Shown in pieces: positions 35,247 to 44,147 of a DNA stretch of 64,000 nt. Each line of letters begins with the position of its first letter. Position 1 is the stretch's first letter. The translations under genes were made by a program, and so were the position numbers. The notes beneath the pieces are model-generated. The model did no database searches and was not told the origin of the DNA. It was given only the letters and a program-made list of their open reading frames with translations. Origin of the DNA: CBDDBU01 sp965226045. GTDB taxonomy: Bacteria; Pseudomonadota; Alphaproteobacteria; VGEJ01. The stretch lies in contig CBDDBU010000027.1 in the NCBI GenBank assembly GCA_965226045.1, positions 186,001-250,000 on the forward strand, written 5' to 3'.

Positions 35247-35722
35247 GGCCAGGGTCACCAGGTTCCATTCGCCCGTGACCTTGTCCAGGCCGCGTAGCGA
35301 GAACTGGCGGAAGCCCATGGCCGATTTGATGATGCCGAACACCGGTTCCGGCGTTTGCTTGCGCAGGGCGTAGAGTTGCCGGCCCTCGGGCGTCGCCAGT
35401 CGATGTGTCATCGCTTCCAGCGGCGTCGGGTTCTCCGGGGGCGGCGGCGCGCCGGCGAAGCGGTCCTTCCAGGAGAGATGATGGCGTTCCCGGCCGGGCG
35501 TGATCAACGGCGCGATCTCGGCCTCGGCGCAGGCGTTCACGTTGGCCTCGCTGAAGTAGCCGCTGTCCGCCAGCAGGGTCTCGGGCGCGCCCAGCGCCTC
35601 GGGAAGGCGGGCGAGCGCTTCCAGCGCCGGCTCGATTTGCCGCTTGTCGTTGGGGGCCTGGACCACGTCGTTGGTGACCACCAGCAGGCTGTCGGCCGCC
35701 ACCAGGGCTTGGGCGTTGTAGG

Positions 35723-37172
35723 GGCGATGTCCCTATCTCTGTTGAAATTCGTGGGGCAGGCGTCGCTGGTTGATGATGCTATGCTGCCTTCATGATGGTT
35801 TCAATGGCACTGTCGGCCTGAGCCTTTCTCAAGTGTTCCTGGAGAGCATTTCGGAGGATGGGCAGCTGACGATAGGCCTTGAGGCGACGGAAGGTTTTCT
35901 GGGCCTCCAGCAGGCCGGCGGCGGTCCATCTGAGCGCCATCTCGGCGTGTCTCCAGCGTTTGACGTTGCGGGTGACCTGGCGCACCGTGCCGAGCGCGTT
36001 CTCGACGATGTTGGTGCAGGCGAGCGAGCGCCGGAGTTCGTGCGGCAGGCCGAGGCGGATGACGGTGAGTATCTCGTCCAGCCCCTCCAGGATGCTGCCC
36101 GAGACGCCCGGTTCCTCATGCTCCAGACGCCGGGCCAGGTTGCGCAGCAGCCGTTCGGCCTTGTCTGCGTCGTCCTGGTCCCAGGCCTGACGGAGCGCCT
36201 TCTTGACGCTCGCATGCAAATGCAGGGGCAGGCGCTCGATGATGTTACGGCCCTTGTGGACCTGGCAGCGCTGGATGGCGGCGGCCACACCGAAGGTGTT
36301 GCGGATCGCTTTGCTGAGCGCCTTCGCGCCATCGACGATGAACAGCCGGGGCAGCGTCGGATCGAGCCCCCTGGCGAGGAGATTGTCGAGCAAGGCCTGG
36401 ACGACGACAGTGTTCTCCGTCGCCCCCTCGACCACGGCCAGGACATGCTTGTCGCCGTTGCCATCGACGCCGATCGCCGCCACCAAGACATGGTCGCCGA
36501 CATGCAGACCGTCGATCTGGATGACCAGCAGGTCGAGCTCCGAGAGGTCCGAGGCAAGCCAGGCCTTCATCTTCTTGCGCGACAGCGCCACAAAGCGCCG
36601 GGAAACGGCCGACTTCGAGGTGCCGTCGCCACGCGCTTTCGCCAGGTCGCCCTCGGGCAGACGGACCGCGCGGTGGTACTTGCGGGTCGGCACGTTCAGC
36701 ACCATCAGGTTGAGCGCCCACTCGAGCAACAGGTTGCCGTCGCGCAGCACCTGCCAGCTCTCCAAACCCACCTCCTTGCCAGCATGGTCGCGAACCCGTG
36801 GCCGCTGCACTTTCACGCGGCCGCCGTGGTAGCCGATCTCGCTCTGCGTATGGCCCCAGCGATAACCCCGACGGTTCCCATGGCGACGATGTCGGGCCCC
36901 GCACACGGTCGTGGCGTCCTCCTCCATCATCTCGGCCAAGGCCTCGACCCCGGCCAGGAGACAGAACCGATCCACGCTGAGACGGACTGCGTCCATCGCG
37001 TCTGCCAGCGGCGGCATAGGAAACGAGGTGGCAAGGGCTTTCGGGCTACTGGAACTACGGATATTCTTTCCCATGGTGTCGTTCTCCCTCTTGGGTTTGC
37101 AGCACCCGGAGCCTAACGGCTCCAGGAGAGCGACACCTACCTCAACTTTTCAACATCGACCGGGACATCTCC
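35723..37172 (-). mobile_element. IS256-family element, copy C (complete)
   Basis: The 1450-bp element has both ends (GGCGATGTCCC to GGGACATCTCC), the same length as copy A. Its left flank is the GTTGTAGG duplication in the IS1182 transposase gene, but its right flank is internal IS256 sequence (copy D). It has no target duplication of its own. This arrangement fits insertion into another IS256 copy followed by recombination between the two left halves. Confidence 0.9.
35779..37074 (-). CDS. IS256-family transposase (copy C)
   Basis: This is an intact 431-residue transposase with the DDE segments IQIDGLHVG, IVDGAKAL and NIVENALGTVR. It differs from copies A and B at a few residues, notably NVPTRKYHRAV where the others have NVSTRK. 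No frameshift or stop is present. Together with copies A and B it gives three intact transposase genes of one IS in about 23 kb. Confidence 0.93.
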   Translation of the reverse strand: MGKNIRSSSSPKALATSFPMPPLADAMDAVRLSVDRFCLLAGVEALAEMMEEDATTVCGARHRRHGNRRGYRWGHTQSEIGYHGGRVKVQRPRVRDHAGKEVGLESWQVLRDGNLLLEWALNLMVLNVPTRKYHRAVRLPEGDLAKARGDGTSKSAVSRRFVALSRKKMKAWLASDLSELDLLVIQIDGLHVGDHVLVAAIGVDGNGDKHVLAVVEGATENTVVVQALLDNLLARGLDPTLPRLFIVDGAKALSKAIRNTFGVAAAIQRCQVHKGRNIIERLPLHLHASVKKALRQAWDQDDADKAERLLRNLARRLEHEEPGVSGSILEGLDEILTVIRLGLPHELRRSLACTNIVENALGTVRQVTRNVKRWRHAEMALRWTAAGLLEAQKTFRRLKAYRQLPILRNALQEHLRKAQADSAIETIMKAA

Positions 37173-37652
37173 GCGCTGGATGGCGGCGGCCACACCGAAG
37201 GTGTTGCGGATCGCTTTGCTGAGCGCCTTCGCGCCATCGACGATGAACAGCCGGGGCAGCGTCGGATCGAGCCCCCTGGCGAGGAGATTGTCGAGCAAGG
37301 CCTGGACGACGACAGTGTTCTCCGTCGCCCCCTCGACCACGGCCAGGACATGCTTGTCGCCGTTGCCATCGACGCCGATCGCCGCCACCAAGACATGGTC
37401 GCCGACATGCAGACCGTCGATCTGGATGACCAGCAGGTCGAGCTCCGAGAGGTCCGAGGCAAGCCAGGCCTTCATCTTCTTGCGCGACAGCGCCACAAAG
37501 CGCCGGGAAACGGCCGACTTCGAGGTGCCGTCGCCACGCGCTTTCGCCAGGTCGCCCTCGGGCAGACGGACCGCGCGGTGGTACTTGCGGGTCGACACGT
37601 TCAGCACCATCAGGTTGAGCGCCCACTCGAGCAACAGGTTGCCGTCGCGCAG

Positions 37653-39027
37653 GAGCTATTGTCAAAAGTTGTGTATGGGCTGATCATGCGGCGGCGCGAT
37701 CCTGGCGTTCTCCATCTACGAATTTGACGCCGCGAATGATCTCGGCGAGATGGTTCGATCCATCGAGTTTTCTCCATTTTCTCTGAGCGCGCTGGCATAG
37801 TTTGAAGACCATGGCCATCGCCGTCTTGCGCGACAGGCAGCCCTTGGTCCGGTAGGTGCGCAGACGAACCGTGGCGAACGTGCTCTCGATGGGGTTGGTC
37901 GTGCGTACATGCTTCCAGTGCTCGGCGGGGAAGTCGTAGAACGTCAGCAGGACGTCGCGGTCCCTGGCCAGGCAGGCCGCGGCCTTGTCGTACTTCGGCC
38001 CGTAGGCTTCCAGGAAGAAGTCGAAGGCGCTCTCGGCATCCTTCCTGGTTTCGGCCATCCAGATGTCTTGCAGGCGCCCCTTGGCTTTCTTTTGCAGACC
38101 CTTGGGCAGCTTGTTCAAGACGTTGCCCGTCTTGTGAACCCAGCAGCGTTGCTCGCGGGCGCCTGGGTAGACTTGGCGGAGCGCCTTCCAGAAGCCGAGC
38201 GCGCCGTCGCCGAGCGCCAGTTGCGGACCCATTTCAAGGCCGCGCCGCTTGAGATCGAGCAGAACTTCGAGCCAGGACTGCTCACTTTCGCGATAGCCGT
38301 CGGCGATGGCGATCAGTTCCTTCTGTCCCTTGTCCGTGGCCCCGACGATCACCAGGATGCACTGCTTCTCTTCCTCCATGCGGGCGCTGAAATAGATGCC
38401 GTCCACCCAGAAATAGACGTAGCGCTTGGCCGTGAGGTCGCGCCGTTGCCAGCGCTCCGCCTCAACCCCCCAGACCTCTTTCAGCCGGGTGATCGTGGAG
38501 GCCGAAAGCCCCGGCGCGGAGCTCCCCAGGAGCGCCGCCAAGGCTTCCCCGAAGTCGCCGGTGGAAATGCCCTTCAGATACAGCCATGGCAAAAGGTCTT
38601 CCAGGCTCTTGGCGCGGCGCAGATAGCGCGGCAGGATCGCCGACGTGAAGCGGATGGCGCCGTCCCCCCGGTCCCGCACACGGGGTTGGCGCACGCTCAC
38701 CGGGCCGATCCCGGTCTGGATGAAGCGTTCCGGCAGATATCCATTGCGGACAACCCGGCGGCGGCCGGCGGCGTCAACAAGCGCCGCATGGCTACCCAAA
38801 AACACGGAGACCTCGGCCTCAACGGCTTGGGCCAACAACTCGCGAGCTCCAGCTTGTAGGACTTCCGTCAACGGATCTTTCTGAAAATCAGATGGGTTTT
38901 GAAAAGCAACAACGGTATTCTCTTTCATGGCCTATCCTTCCTTGGCTTAGCTCAAGTGGTGACATCAACAATCACCAGGATACGCCGCCTTCATTTCAAC
39001 GCCGTACACAAGATTCGGTTATAGCTC
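37653..39027 (-). mobile_element. IS256-like element type 2, copy 2 (complete)
   Basis: The 1375-bp element has terminal GAGCTAT inverted repeats and the exact 9-bp target duplication GTCGCGCAG (37644-37652 and 39028-39036) within copy D. It is the same element type as that at 31689 but uninterrupted and in the opposite orientation. The transposase gene is intact, so this copy may be active. Confidence 0.93.
37684..38928 (-). CDS. IS256-family transposase (type 2), intact
   Basis: The 414-residue DDE transposase runs from MKENTVVAFQNPSDFQKDP at the N-terminus to FVDGERQDRAAA, with DDE residues in FWVDGIYFSARM, LALGDGALGF and TTNPIESTFATVR. It contains RKDAESAF, the Ala codon missing from the split copy at 31788. 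It is distantly related to the 431-residue IS256 transposases nearby but its ends differ, so each transposase probably moves only its own ends. The start is preceded by AGGAAGG. Confidence 0.93.
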   Translation of the reverse strand: MKENTVVAFQNPSDFQKDPLTEVLQAGARELLAQAVEAEVSVFLGSHAALVDAAGRRRVVRNGYLPERFIQTGIGPVSVRQPRVRDRGDGAIRFTSAILPRYLRRAKSLEDLLPWLYLKGISTGDFGEALAALLGSSAPGLSASTITRLKEVWGVEAERWQRRDLTAKRYVYFWVDGIYFSARMEEEKQCILVIVGATDKGQKELIAIADGYRESEQSWLEVLLDLKRRGLEMGPQLALGDGALGFWKALRQVYPGAREQRCWVHKTGNVLNKLPKGLQKKAKGRLQDIWMAETRKDAESAFDFFLEAYGPKYDKAAACLARDRDVLLTFYDFPAEHWKHVRTTNPIESTFATVRLRTYRTKGCLSRKTAMAMVFKLCQRAQRKWRKLDGSNHLAEIIRGVKFVDGERQDRAAA

Positions 39028-40622
39028 GTCGCGCAGCATCTGCCAGCTCTCCAAACCCACCTCCTTGCCAGCATGGTCGCGAACCCGTGGCCGCTGCACT
39101 TTCACGCGGCCGCCGTGGTAGCCGATCTCGCTCTGCGTATGGCCCCAGCGATAACCCCGACGGTTCCCATGGCGACGATGTCGGGCCCCGCACACGGTCG
39201 TGGCGTCCTCCTCCATCATCTCGGCCAAGGCCTCGACCCCGGCCAGGAGACAGAACCGATCCACGCTGAGACGGACTGCGTCCATCGCGTCTGCCAGCGG
39301 CGGCATAGGAAACGAGGTGGCAAGGGCTTTCGGGCTACTGGAACTACGGATATTCTTTCCCATGGTGTCGTTCTCCCTCTTGGGTTCGCAGCACCCGGAG
39401 CCTAACGGCTCCAGGAGAGCGACACCTACCTCAACTTTTCAACATCGACCGGGACATCTCCGTTGTAGGCCTGTTCGAAGCCGCCGCCGGCCACCGGCAT
39501 GATGCGCGAGTCCGCGTCGGTCAGATTGACCTGGTCCTTCGGCCCGGGCCCGGCCACCGGCGGCTCGGGTGGACGGCCGCCCGGCTTGCGGCCCGTCTTC
39601 TCGGCCTTCTCCGCGCGCGCCTCGAGCTTCGCCTCGTACTCGGCCCGTTCCCGCTCAAGGCGTTCGCGCGCCCGCGCCTCGATCACCGCCTTAGCCTCGG
39701 CGATGCGGGCCAGACGATCCTCGCGCCGGGCCAGTTCCTCGGGCACCGACATCCCGTCGGGCACATCCGCCCCATCGGCCGCCTCCGCCAACGCCATCAA
39801 CTCCGCCACCTCGGCCTTCAACCGGGCTTCGAGCTCGCAGGCGTGTTTCCACGACAGCGCGCTGTGCCGGCTCGCGTTGGCGTGCACCTTGGTGCCGTCC
39901 AGCGCCACCGTGCCGAGCTTCAGCACCCCGGCTTCCCGGGCCAGCAGCAGCACCTCGACGAACAGCCCTTCGATCCGGTCGAGAAAACGCCGCCGGAACG
40001 CGGCGATGGTATCGTGGTCGGGATGATCGTTGGCCGCGATGAAGCGGAAAGCGACAGAATCATAGGTCGCGCGCTCCAACTTGCGGCTCGAAAACACCCC
40101 CGTGGCGTAGCCGTAGACCAGAAGCCCCAGCAGCATGCTCGGGTGATAGGACGCCGAGCCCGAGCCGCGATAGGCCTTCACGAACGCCGAGAGGTCCAAC
40201 TGCTCGATCACCTCGACCACGAAGCGCGCCAGATGCCGCTCGGGAAGCCATTCCTCCACCGACGGCGGCAGCAGAAACCCCGTCTCCCGGTCGACCGGTC
40301 GGAAATTGCTCATGACGGCCTCCATCACGCGCGGGCAAATCAACTGATACCATCGAATCCTATTTCGACTCCCGGCTCAAGTCCGACAGGCTGCTAGCTT
40401 CGCGCGGTCCCGGGCATCGGCAAGAGACAGTGCCGGATAGGTCCCGAGCGTCAGACGTCGTTTGCGTCCGTGAAATCTATACATGACAACCCAAGCGAGT
40501 CGGCCGCCATAGGATGCTCGTAGGCCGAAACCGGGAAGGGCCGCATCCCAGTAGTCTGCCTGGCCGCTCTCAGGCGGCTTGATGCTGTCAACCAGCCGAG
40601 CTGTCAGTTTGGCCTTCGCCAT

Positions 40623-40986
40623 TGCCACAAAACCACTCGACCCGTCCGAGGTACCATATAGGTACCACATTGCATGAAACAATGCGAACTACGATGGTTG
40701 CGCGTGCACTGGGGAAATCGGTACGTGTGTGTGGTTTATGGCCAGGTTTGCAAGCCAGGGCGTTTCACCGATGTTCACGGGATACCATGGGTGAAGTGGC
40801 AATCCACCGACTGGCTCTACCAGCCGGGCGGCCACATCGGATAGTGGCGTCCAATGGTCGTGGGTCGTATCGGGATGTCGCGTTGGGCCACTTGACGATG
40901 TTTGTTGGCTCGCGGCTTCTTCGGGGCTTGTAACCCTCGCCATGAATCCGTTGGATAAGAGAGGTGCGGGTCCGCATCGCCGCAAG
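40623..40986. other. Non-coding region upstream of the integrase
   Basis: This 364-base gap separates the integrase start from an LLM gene on the other strand. It contains the inverted repeat described at 40650-40666 and another short palindrome (GCATGAAACAATGC). No tRNA or attachment core was recognised. Confidence 0.45.
40650..40666. promoter_or_regulatory. Inverted repeat upstream of the integrase gene
   Basis: GGTACC-ATATA-GGTACC forms a perfect palindrome with a five-base AT centre, 28 bases before the integrase ATG at 40622. Position and symmetry suit an operator or integrase-arm site. No binding protein is known from the sequence. Confidence 0.4.
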
Positions 40987-41955
40987 ATGGAGCTATCGGT
41001 GTCCATATCCGCTGGATTGGGGCTCGCCGACTTCCCATTCTCGGGCGCCAAGGCATTTTGGCGTTGGGTCGCCGCCTGCGAGCAGGGTGGCGTTGATTCG
41101 CTGTGGCAGACCGACCGCTTGGTGTCCGATCAACCGATCCTAGAATGTATGAGTGTCATGGCCGCACTTGCCGGGGCGACCGAGAGGATCAAGTTCGGCA
41201 TGAATGTCGCCTCGCTCGGCCTGCGCGACCCGCTGTTGCTGGCCAAACAGTGCGCCACCATCGACGTGCTGAGCGGCGGACGCCTCCTCCCAGCGTTTGG
41301 CATCGGCAATATTCGGGCACCGGACTGGGGCGCCACGGGTCGCGACAGCAGGGGTCGCGGCCAGCGCACCAATGAGGGGCTGGAAGTCATGACGCGACTC
41401 TGGGCTGAAGACTCGGTCGATTTTGATGGGACCTACTATCGATACAGCGGCGCCTCGATCTCGCCCAAACCGACGCAGAAGCAATTGCCGATATGGCTGG
41501 GCGGCTCGAGCGCGGCGGCGATCCACCGTACCGCTCGCTACGGCACCGGTTGGCAGGCGGGCTTTGAGACGCCTGATGAGGTCGTTCCTGTCATCCGCTC
41601 GATCAAGGCAATGCTAGTCGAAGAAGGCCGGCGTATAGACGATGACCACTATGGCGCTGGCTTCGCTTATCGTTTTGGCGGGTGGGAAGACGAGCCCGTG
41701 ATACGTAGCGCGCGAATGTACGAGACTCGCTCTGGCCGCGATCCCCGCCGCGCCATCGTTGCCGGCGATGGCGACGACATCATGCATCGCATAGAAGAAT
41801 ATGTGACCGCCGGAATCTCCAAGTTCGTCCTCCGCCCGATTGGCGGCGGCGATGAGGACGTTCTTGCGCAAACGCATCGCTTGATCGATGAGGTGCTGCC
41901 CGCGGTCGCTCGGCTGAACAACGGGCCGGGGTCGGAGGCTGCGCACGGGCCTTAG
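40987..41955 (+). CDS. LLM-class flavin-dependent oxidoreductase
   Basis: The 322-residue luciferase-like TIM barrel contains AKAFWRWVAACEQGGVDSLWQTDR, GATERIKFGMNVASLGLRDPLLLAKQCATIDVLSGGRLLPAFGIG and LPIWLGGSSAAAIHRTARYGTGW. It uses a reduced flavin (FMN or F420) for oxidation or reduction of an unknown substrate. ATG 40987 is the domain-fitting start, with ATG 40942 as an alternative; neither has a strong Shine-Dalgarno sequence. It is different from the LLM gene at 18841, only broadly related. Confidence 0.85.
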   Translation: MELSVSISAGLGLADFPFSGAKAFWRWVAACEQGGVDSLWQTDRLVSDQPILECMSVMAALAGATERIKFGMNVASLGLRDPLLLAKQCATIDVLSGGRLLPAFGIGNIRAPDWGATGRDSRGRGQRTNEGLEVMTRLWAEDSVDFDGTYYRYSGASISPKPTQKQLPIWLGGSSAAAIHRTARYGTGWQAGFETPDEVVPVIRSIKAMLVEEGRRIDDDHYGAGFAYRFGGWEDEPVIRSARMYETRSGRDPRRAIVAGDGDDIMHRIEEYVTAGISKFVLRPIGGGDEDVLAQTHRLIDEVLPAVARLNNGPGSEAAHGP

Positions 41956-42269
41956 CTCGCGGGTGGCCCAGGAAAGGCCGGGCTGGGTGCCGGAGGCGGC
42001 ACTACTAGCGCTACCCGAGGGGCTGTAGGTATCAGCGCTGCGGTTCGCCGCTGCACACGAATGGTCCTCCCGCGCACAGGGCCGCCACTCCATCTCAGGG
42101 GTCACTCCCAAGCGGAGCCCACATCGCGAACCGACGCGCGGCCCTACTGGCGGGTTGGTCGCGAACCCGCCGTCATCATCGGCCATCACGCCTTCTTCAG
42201 CGACATCGTGCGCAGGGCTCGTTCTGGCCGCGCGGCGACGTCCGACGCCACCGACCAAGGAGAACAAGG
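41956..42269. other. Non-coding region before a phage-like small gene
   Basis: These 314 bases show no convincing gene in any frame. The right edge holds a strong ribosome binding site (AAGGAGAACAAGG) for the small gene at 42270. Confidence 0.4.
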
Positions 42270-42413
42270 ATGTTTACAAGCTTCGATAAGGCGCTTGTCG
42301 CACTGACCGGTGCGGCGCTCTTTCTGCTCAATCACCTCGCCGGCGTCGACTTGGGTTGGAGCGAAACGACCATCGCCGCGCTGGTCGCGGCCGCCTCGCC
42401 GATTCTGACCTAG
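42270..42413 (+). CDS. Small phage-type membrane protein, probably truncated
   Basis: The 47-residue product reads MFTSFDKALVALTGAALFLLNHLAGVD then GWSETTIAALVAAASPILT, ending at TAG. It has one or two hydrophobic segments and resembles short holin-like proteins of alphaproteobacterial prophages, which commonly end PLLTYLVPN. After the stop the next frame reads VPNKPGRADRRLLP, so a small deletion after ACC TA probably removed the last residues. AAGGAG precedes the ATG. It may be another scrap of the prophage that brought the integrase. Confidence 0.55.
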   Translation: MFTSFDKALVALTGAALFLLNHLAGVDLGWSETTIAALVAAASPILT

Positions 42414-42470
42414 TGGTGCCCAACAAGCCTGGCCGCGCCGATCGACGGCTCTTACCTTGAGCACTCACGG

Positions 42471-44072
42471 TCAGATCGTGCCGGTCCGCATTTGCGCGGC
42501 GAGGTAGTCGGCCTCACGAATCGCCAGCGCGACGATGGTCAGCGTCGGATTTCCGCCGCCGGACGTGGGGAACAGGCTGCCGTCGCAGACGAACAGGTTG
42601 GGAATGTCGTGGGTCTGGCCCCACTGGTTGCAAACCCCGTCGCGGGGCGTCGCGCTCATTCGGGCGGTGCCCATGTTGTGGGAACCCGGCATCGGCGGAC
42701 ATTCGATGATGCGCCGGGCACCGGCGGCCAGCTGGATGTCGCACGTTGCCTTCATCGCGTGATTGCGCATCGCGACGTCGTTGGCATGATCGGTGATAGT
42801 GATGAGTGGGACGGGCAGGCCGTATTGATCGCGCTCGGTCGGGTGCAGGCCGACCGAGTTGCCGGCCATCGGCATGTCCTCACCATTGGCGAAGATGCCA
42901 CAGACGTAGTTGTAGGCCTCGACATCGGCCGTGAACTCCCGCCCCCAGGCGCCTGGCGCGAAGAAAGCGGCGAACAGCGGCAGGCCCAAGGCCATGGCGC
43001 CCAGGATATACCCGCCGGCGAAGCTGCGGCTGTCATCGTGCCGCCGTCCATCTTCAACCACCCCCGCGCAGGTGGTGCCGCGATGGAAGTTCACCGGCTT
43101 GTCGAAGACACCGTAGCCGTACCCGACCATGTGGCGCGTGTAGTACTTGCCGACGCAGCCCGAAGAGTTGGCGAGGCCCTCGGGGAAGCTGTTGGAAGTA
43201 GAGTTGAGCATGATGCGCGCCGTCTCGATGGCGTTGCCGGCGATCGCCACCACTCGCGCCTTTTGGAGGTGCTGGATTCCGGCATAGTCGACATAGAGAA
43301 CACCCGTGGCTTTGCCTTTAATGCCGTGCTCGACCCGTAGGGCCATGCAGCGGGGCCGCACTTCCAAATGTCCTGTGGACTCCGCCTTGGGAATTTCGGA
43401 ATAGAGCGTTGACCATTTGGCGCCCGAGCGGCACCCCTGCATACAGAAGCCGATCTGGTCACAGGCATTGCGGCCGTCGCGCGGCATTGAGTTGACGGCC
43501 ATATGGCCTGGACTGACCTCGCGGTACCCGAGCCGCCGTGCGCCCGCCGCCATGAGGCGGAAGTTGTTGCTGGCAGGTAGAGGTGGGATGCCGTTGGTGC
43601 CGGTGACGCCCAGCTTGTCCTCCGCTTTCGCGTAGTAGGGGTCGAGATCCGCGTAGGTGAGGGGCCAATCGATCAGGTCGGCGCCGTCGATCGCGCCGTA
43701 AACACTACGCGGGCGGAACTCGTCGGGGCGACCGCGCAGCGCGACTGCGGCCCAGTGTACTGTCGAGCCGCCGACCGCTTTGACCACCAGGGTCGGTGAT
43801 TCCGGCCAATCGCGGGCGATCCGACCGCTCCCCTGGACGATACGGCGATCCGCCCAGTTTAGCTTAGCCTGCATCGCGTACTCGTCGTTGTCGAAATCAG
43901 TCAGCTGGTAGCGCGGCCCAGCCTCAAGCAGCACCACGTCGACGCCTTTGGCACACAGCTCATGCGCTAGAGTGCCGCCGCCCGCGCCTGAGCCGATGAT
44001 GACAACGACGGACTCATCATCGGGGTCGAAAGTGACCGCCGCCACCTCGTCGTCGAACGCGTCATCGCTCAT
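42471..44072 (-). CDS. GMC-family FAD-dependent oxidoreductase
   Basis: The 533-residue flavoenzyme has an N-terminal FAD-binding motif (VVVIIGSGAGGGTLAHELCAKGVDVVLLEAGP), the GGSTVHWAAVALRG block and a C-terminal GMC domain (PGSHNMGTARM, NLFVCDGSLFPTSGGGNPTLTIVALAIREADYLA). GMC enzymes oxidise alcohols or sugars; the closest layout is gluconate/sugar dehydrogenase-like, where electrons may go to a cytochrome partner, but none is nearby. I chose ATG 44072 (MSDDAF) because GGGGGAG lies before it. An IS1-type transposon is inserted just upstream, so its promoter may be disturbed. Confidence 0.88.
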   Translation of the reverse strand: MSDDAFDDEVAAVTFDPDDESVVVIIGSGAGGGTLAHELCAKGVDVVLLEAGPRYQLTDFDNDEYAMQAKLNWADRRIVQGSGRIARDWPESPTLVVKAVGGSTVHWAAVALRGRPDEFRPRSVYGAIDGADLIDWPLTYADLDPYYAKAEDKLGVTGTNGIPPLPASNNFRLMAAGARRLGYREVSPGHMAVNSMPRDGRNACDQIGFCMQGCRSGAKWSTLYSEIPKAESTGHLEVRPRCMALRVEHGIKGKATGVLYVDYAGIQHLQKARVVAIAGNAIETARIMLNSTSNSFPEGLANSSGCVGKYYTRHMVGYGYGVFDKPVNFHRGTTCAGVVEDGRRHDDSRSFAGGYILGAMALGLPLFAAFFAPGAWGREFTADVEAYNYVCGIFANGEDMPMAGNSVGLHPTERDQYGLPVPLITITDHANDVAMRNHAMKATCDIQLAAGARRIIECPPMPGSHNMGTARMSATPRDGVCNQWGQTHDIPNLFVCDGSLFPTSGGGNPTLTIVALAIREADYLAAQMRTGTI

Positions 44073-44147
44073 CGTGGCGATCTCCCCCATAGCCGACTGA
44101 CCAAAAGCCGAAGTATACGTCAAGGGCCCGCTGCCGCAGGTAGTGGG

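Larger units (their letters stand above)
37173..39461 (-). mobile_element. IS256-family element, copy D, left part deleted and interrupted
   Basis: The sequence resumes at the position equal to base 14863 of copy A, so about 545 bases of the left end are gone. It runs to a normal right end (GGGACATCTCC at 39461), followed by GTTGTAGG. The transposase is therefore C-terminally truncated; its N-terminal part is at 39019-39363 (MGKNIRSSSS to LESWQMLRD) and its middle part at 37173-37652. Between them lies an IS256-like type 2 element. Confidence 0.88.
35208..40313 (-). pseudogene. IS1182-family transposase, split by IS256
   Basis: The N-terminal part (39462-40313) begins MSNFRPVDRETGFLLPPSVEEW and includes TVALDGTKVHANAS with the first catalytic Asp. 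The C-terminal part (35208-35722) has LADSGYFSEANV and PEPVFGIIKSAMGFRQFSLRGL with the remaining Asp and Glu. The break lies at QAYN/AQALV and is marked by the duplication GTTGTAGG (35715-35722, 39462-39469). Removing the insert leaves 1359 bases and a 452-residue frame. The same gene is uninterrupted in copy 2 up to the window end. Confidence 0.92.
34969..40393 (-). mobile_element. IS1182-family element, copy 1, with other IS nested inside
   Basis: The ends are CAGCCTGTCGGACT (left) and its inverse (right, ending at 40393), flanked by the 4-bp palindromic duplication CTAG (34965-34968 and 40394-40397) in the integrase gene. About half of its present length is foreign: IS256 sequences from 35723 to 39461, which themselves contain another element. 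The same outer end and CTAG target occur at 62776, where a second copy starts. Confidence 0.92.
30954..40622 (-). pseudogene. Tyrosine integrase, split into three exactly rejoinable pieces
   Basis: The gene is read leftward. Piece 1 (40394-40622) starts MAKAKLTARLVDSIKPPESG and holds the N-terminal arm-binding domain of P4-type integrases. Piece 2 (34717-34968) continues LALSQVARGGDPASVKQSERRAE to LDGIVTRGA. Piece 3 (30954-31688) gives DIQANRTLEILRKLYNWA and the catalytic domain: Arg in AQRGGEVSHMRW, GHDIRRTVA, LGHAEP, and Tyr in VTQVYVRVEH. Removing the two insertions and one copy of each target duplication (CTAG; GGCACCTCG) leaves 1203 bases, an uninterrupted 400-residue frame. The gene was therefore intact until the insertions. 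It would catalyse prophage or island integration and excision. Confidence 0.92.
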
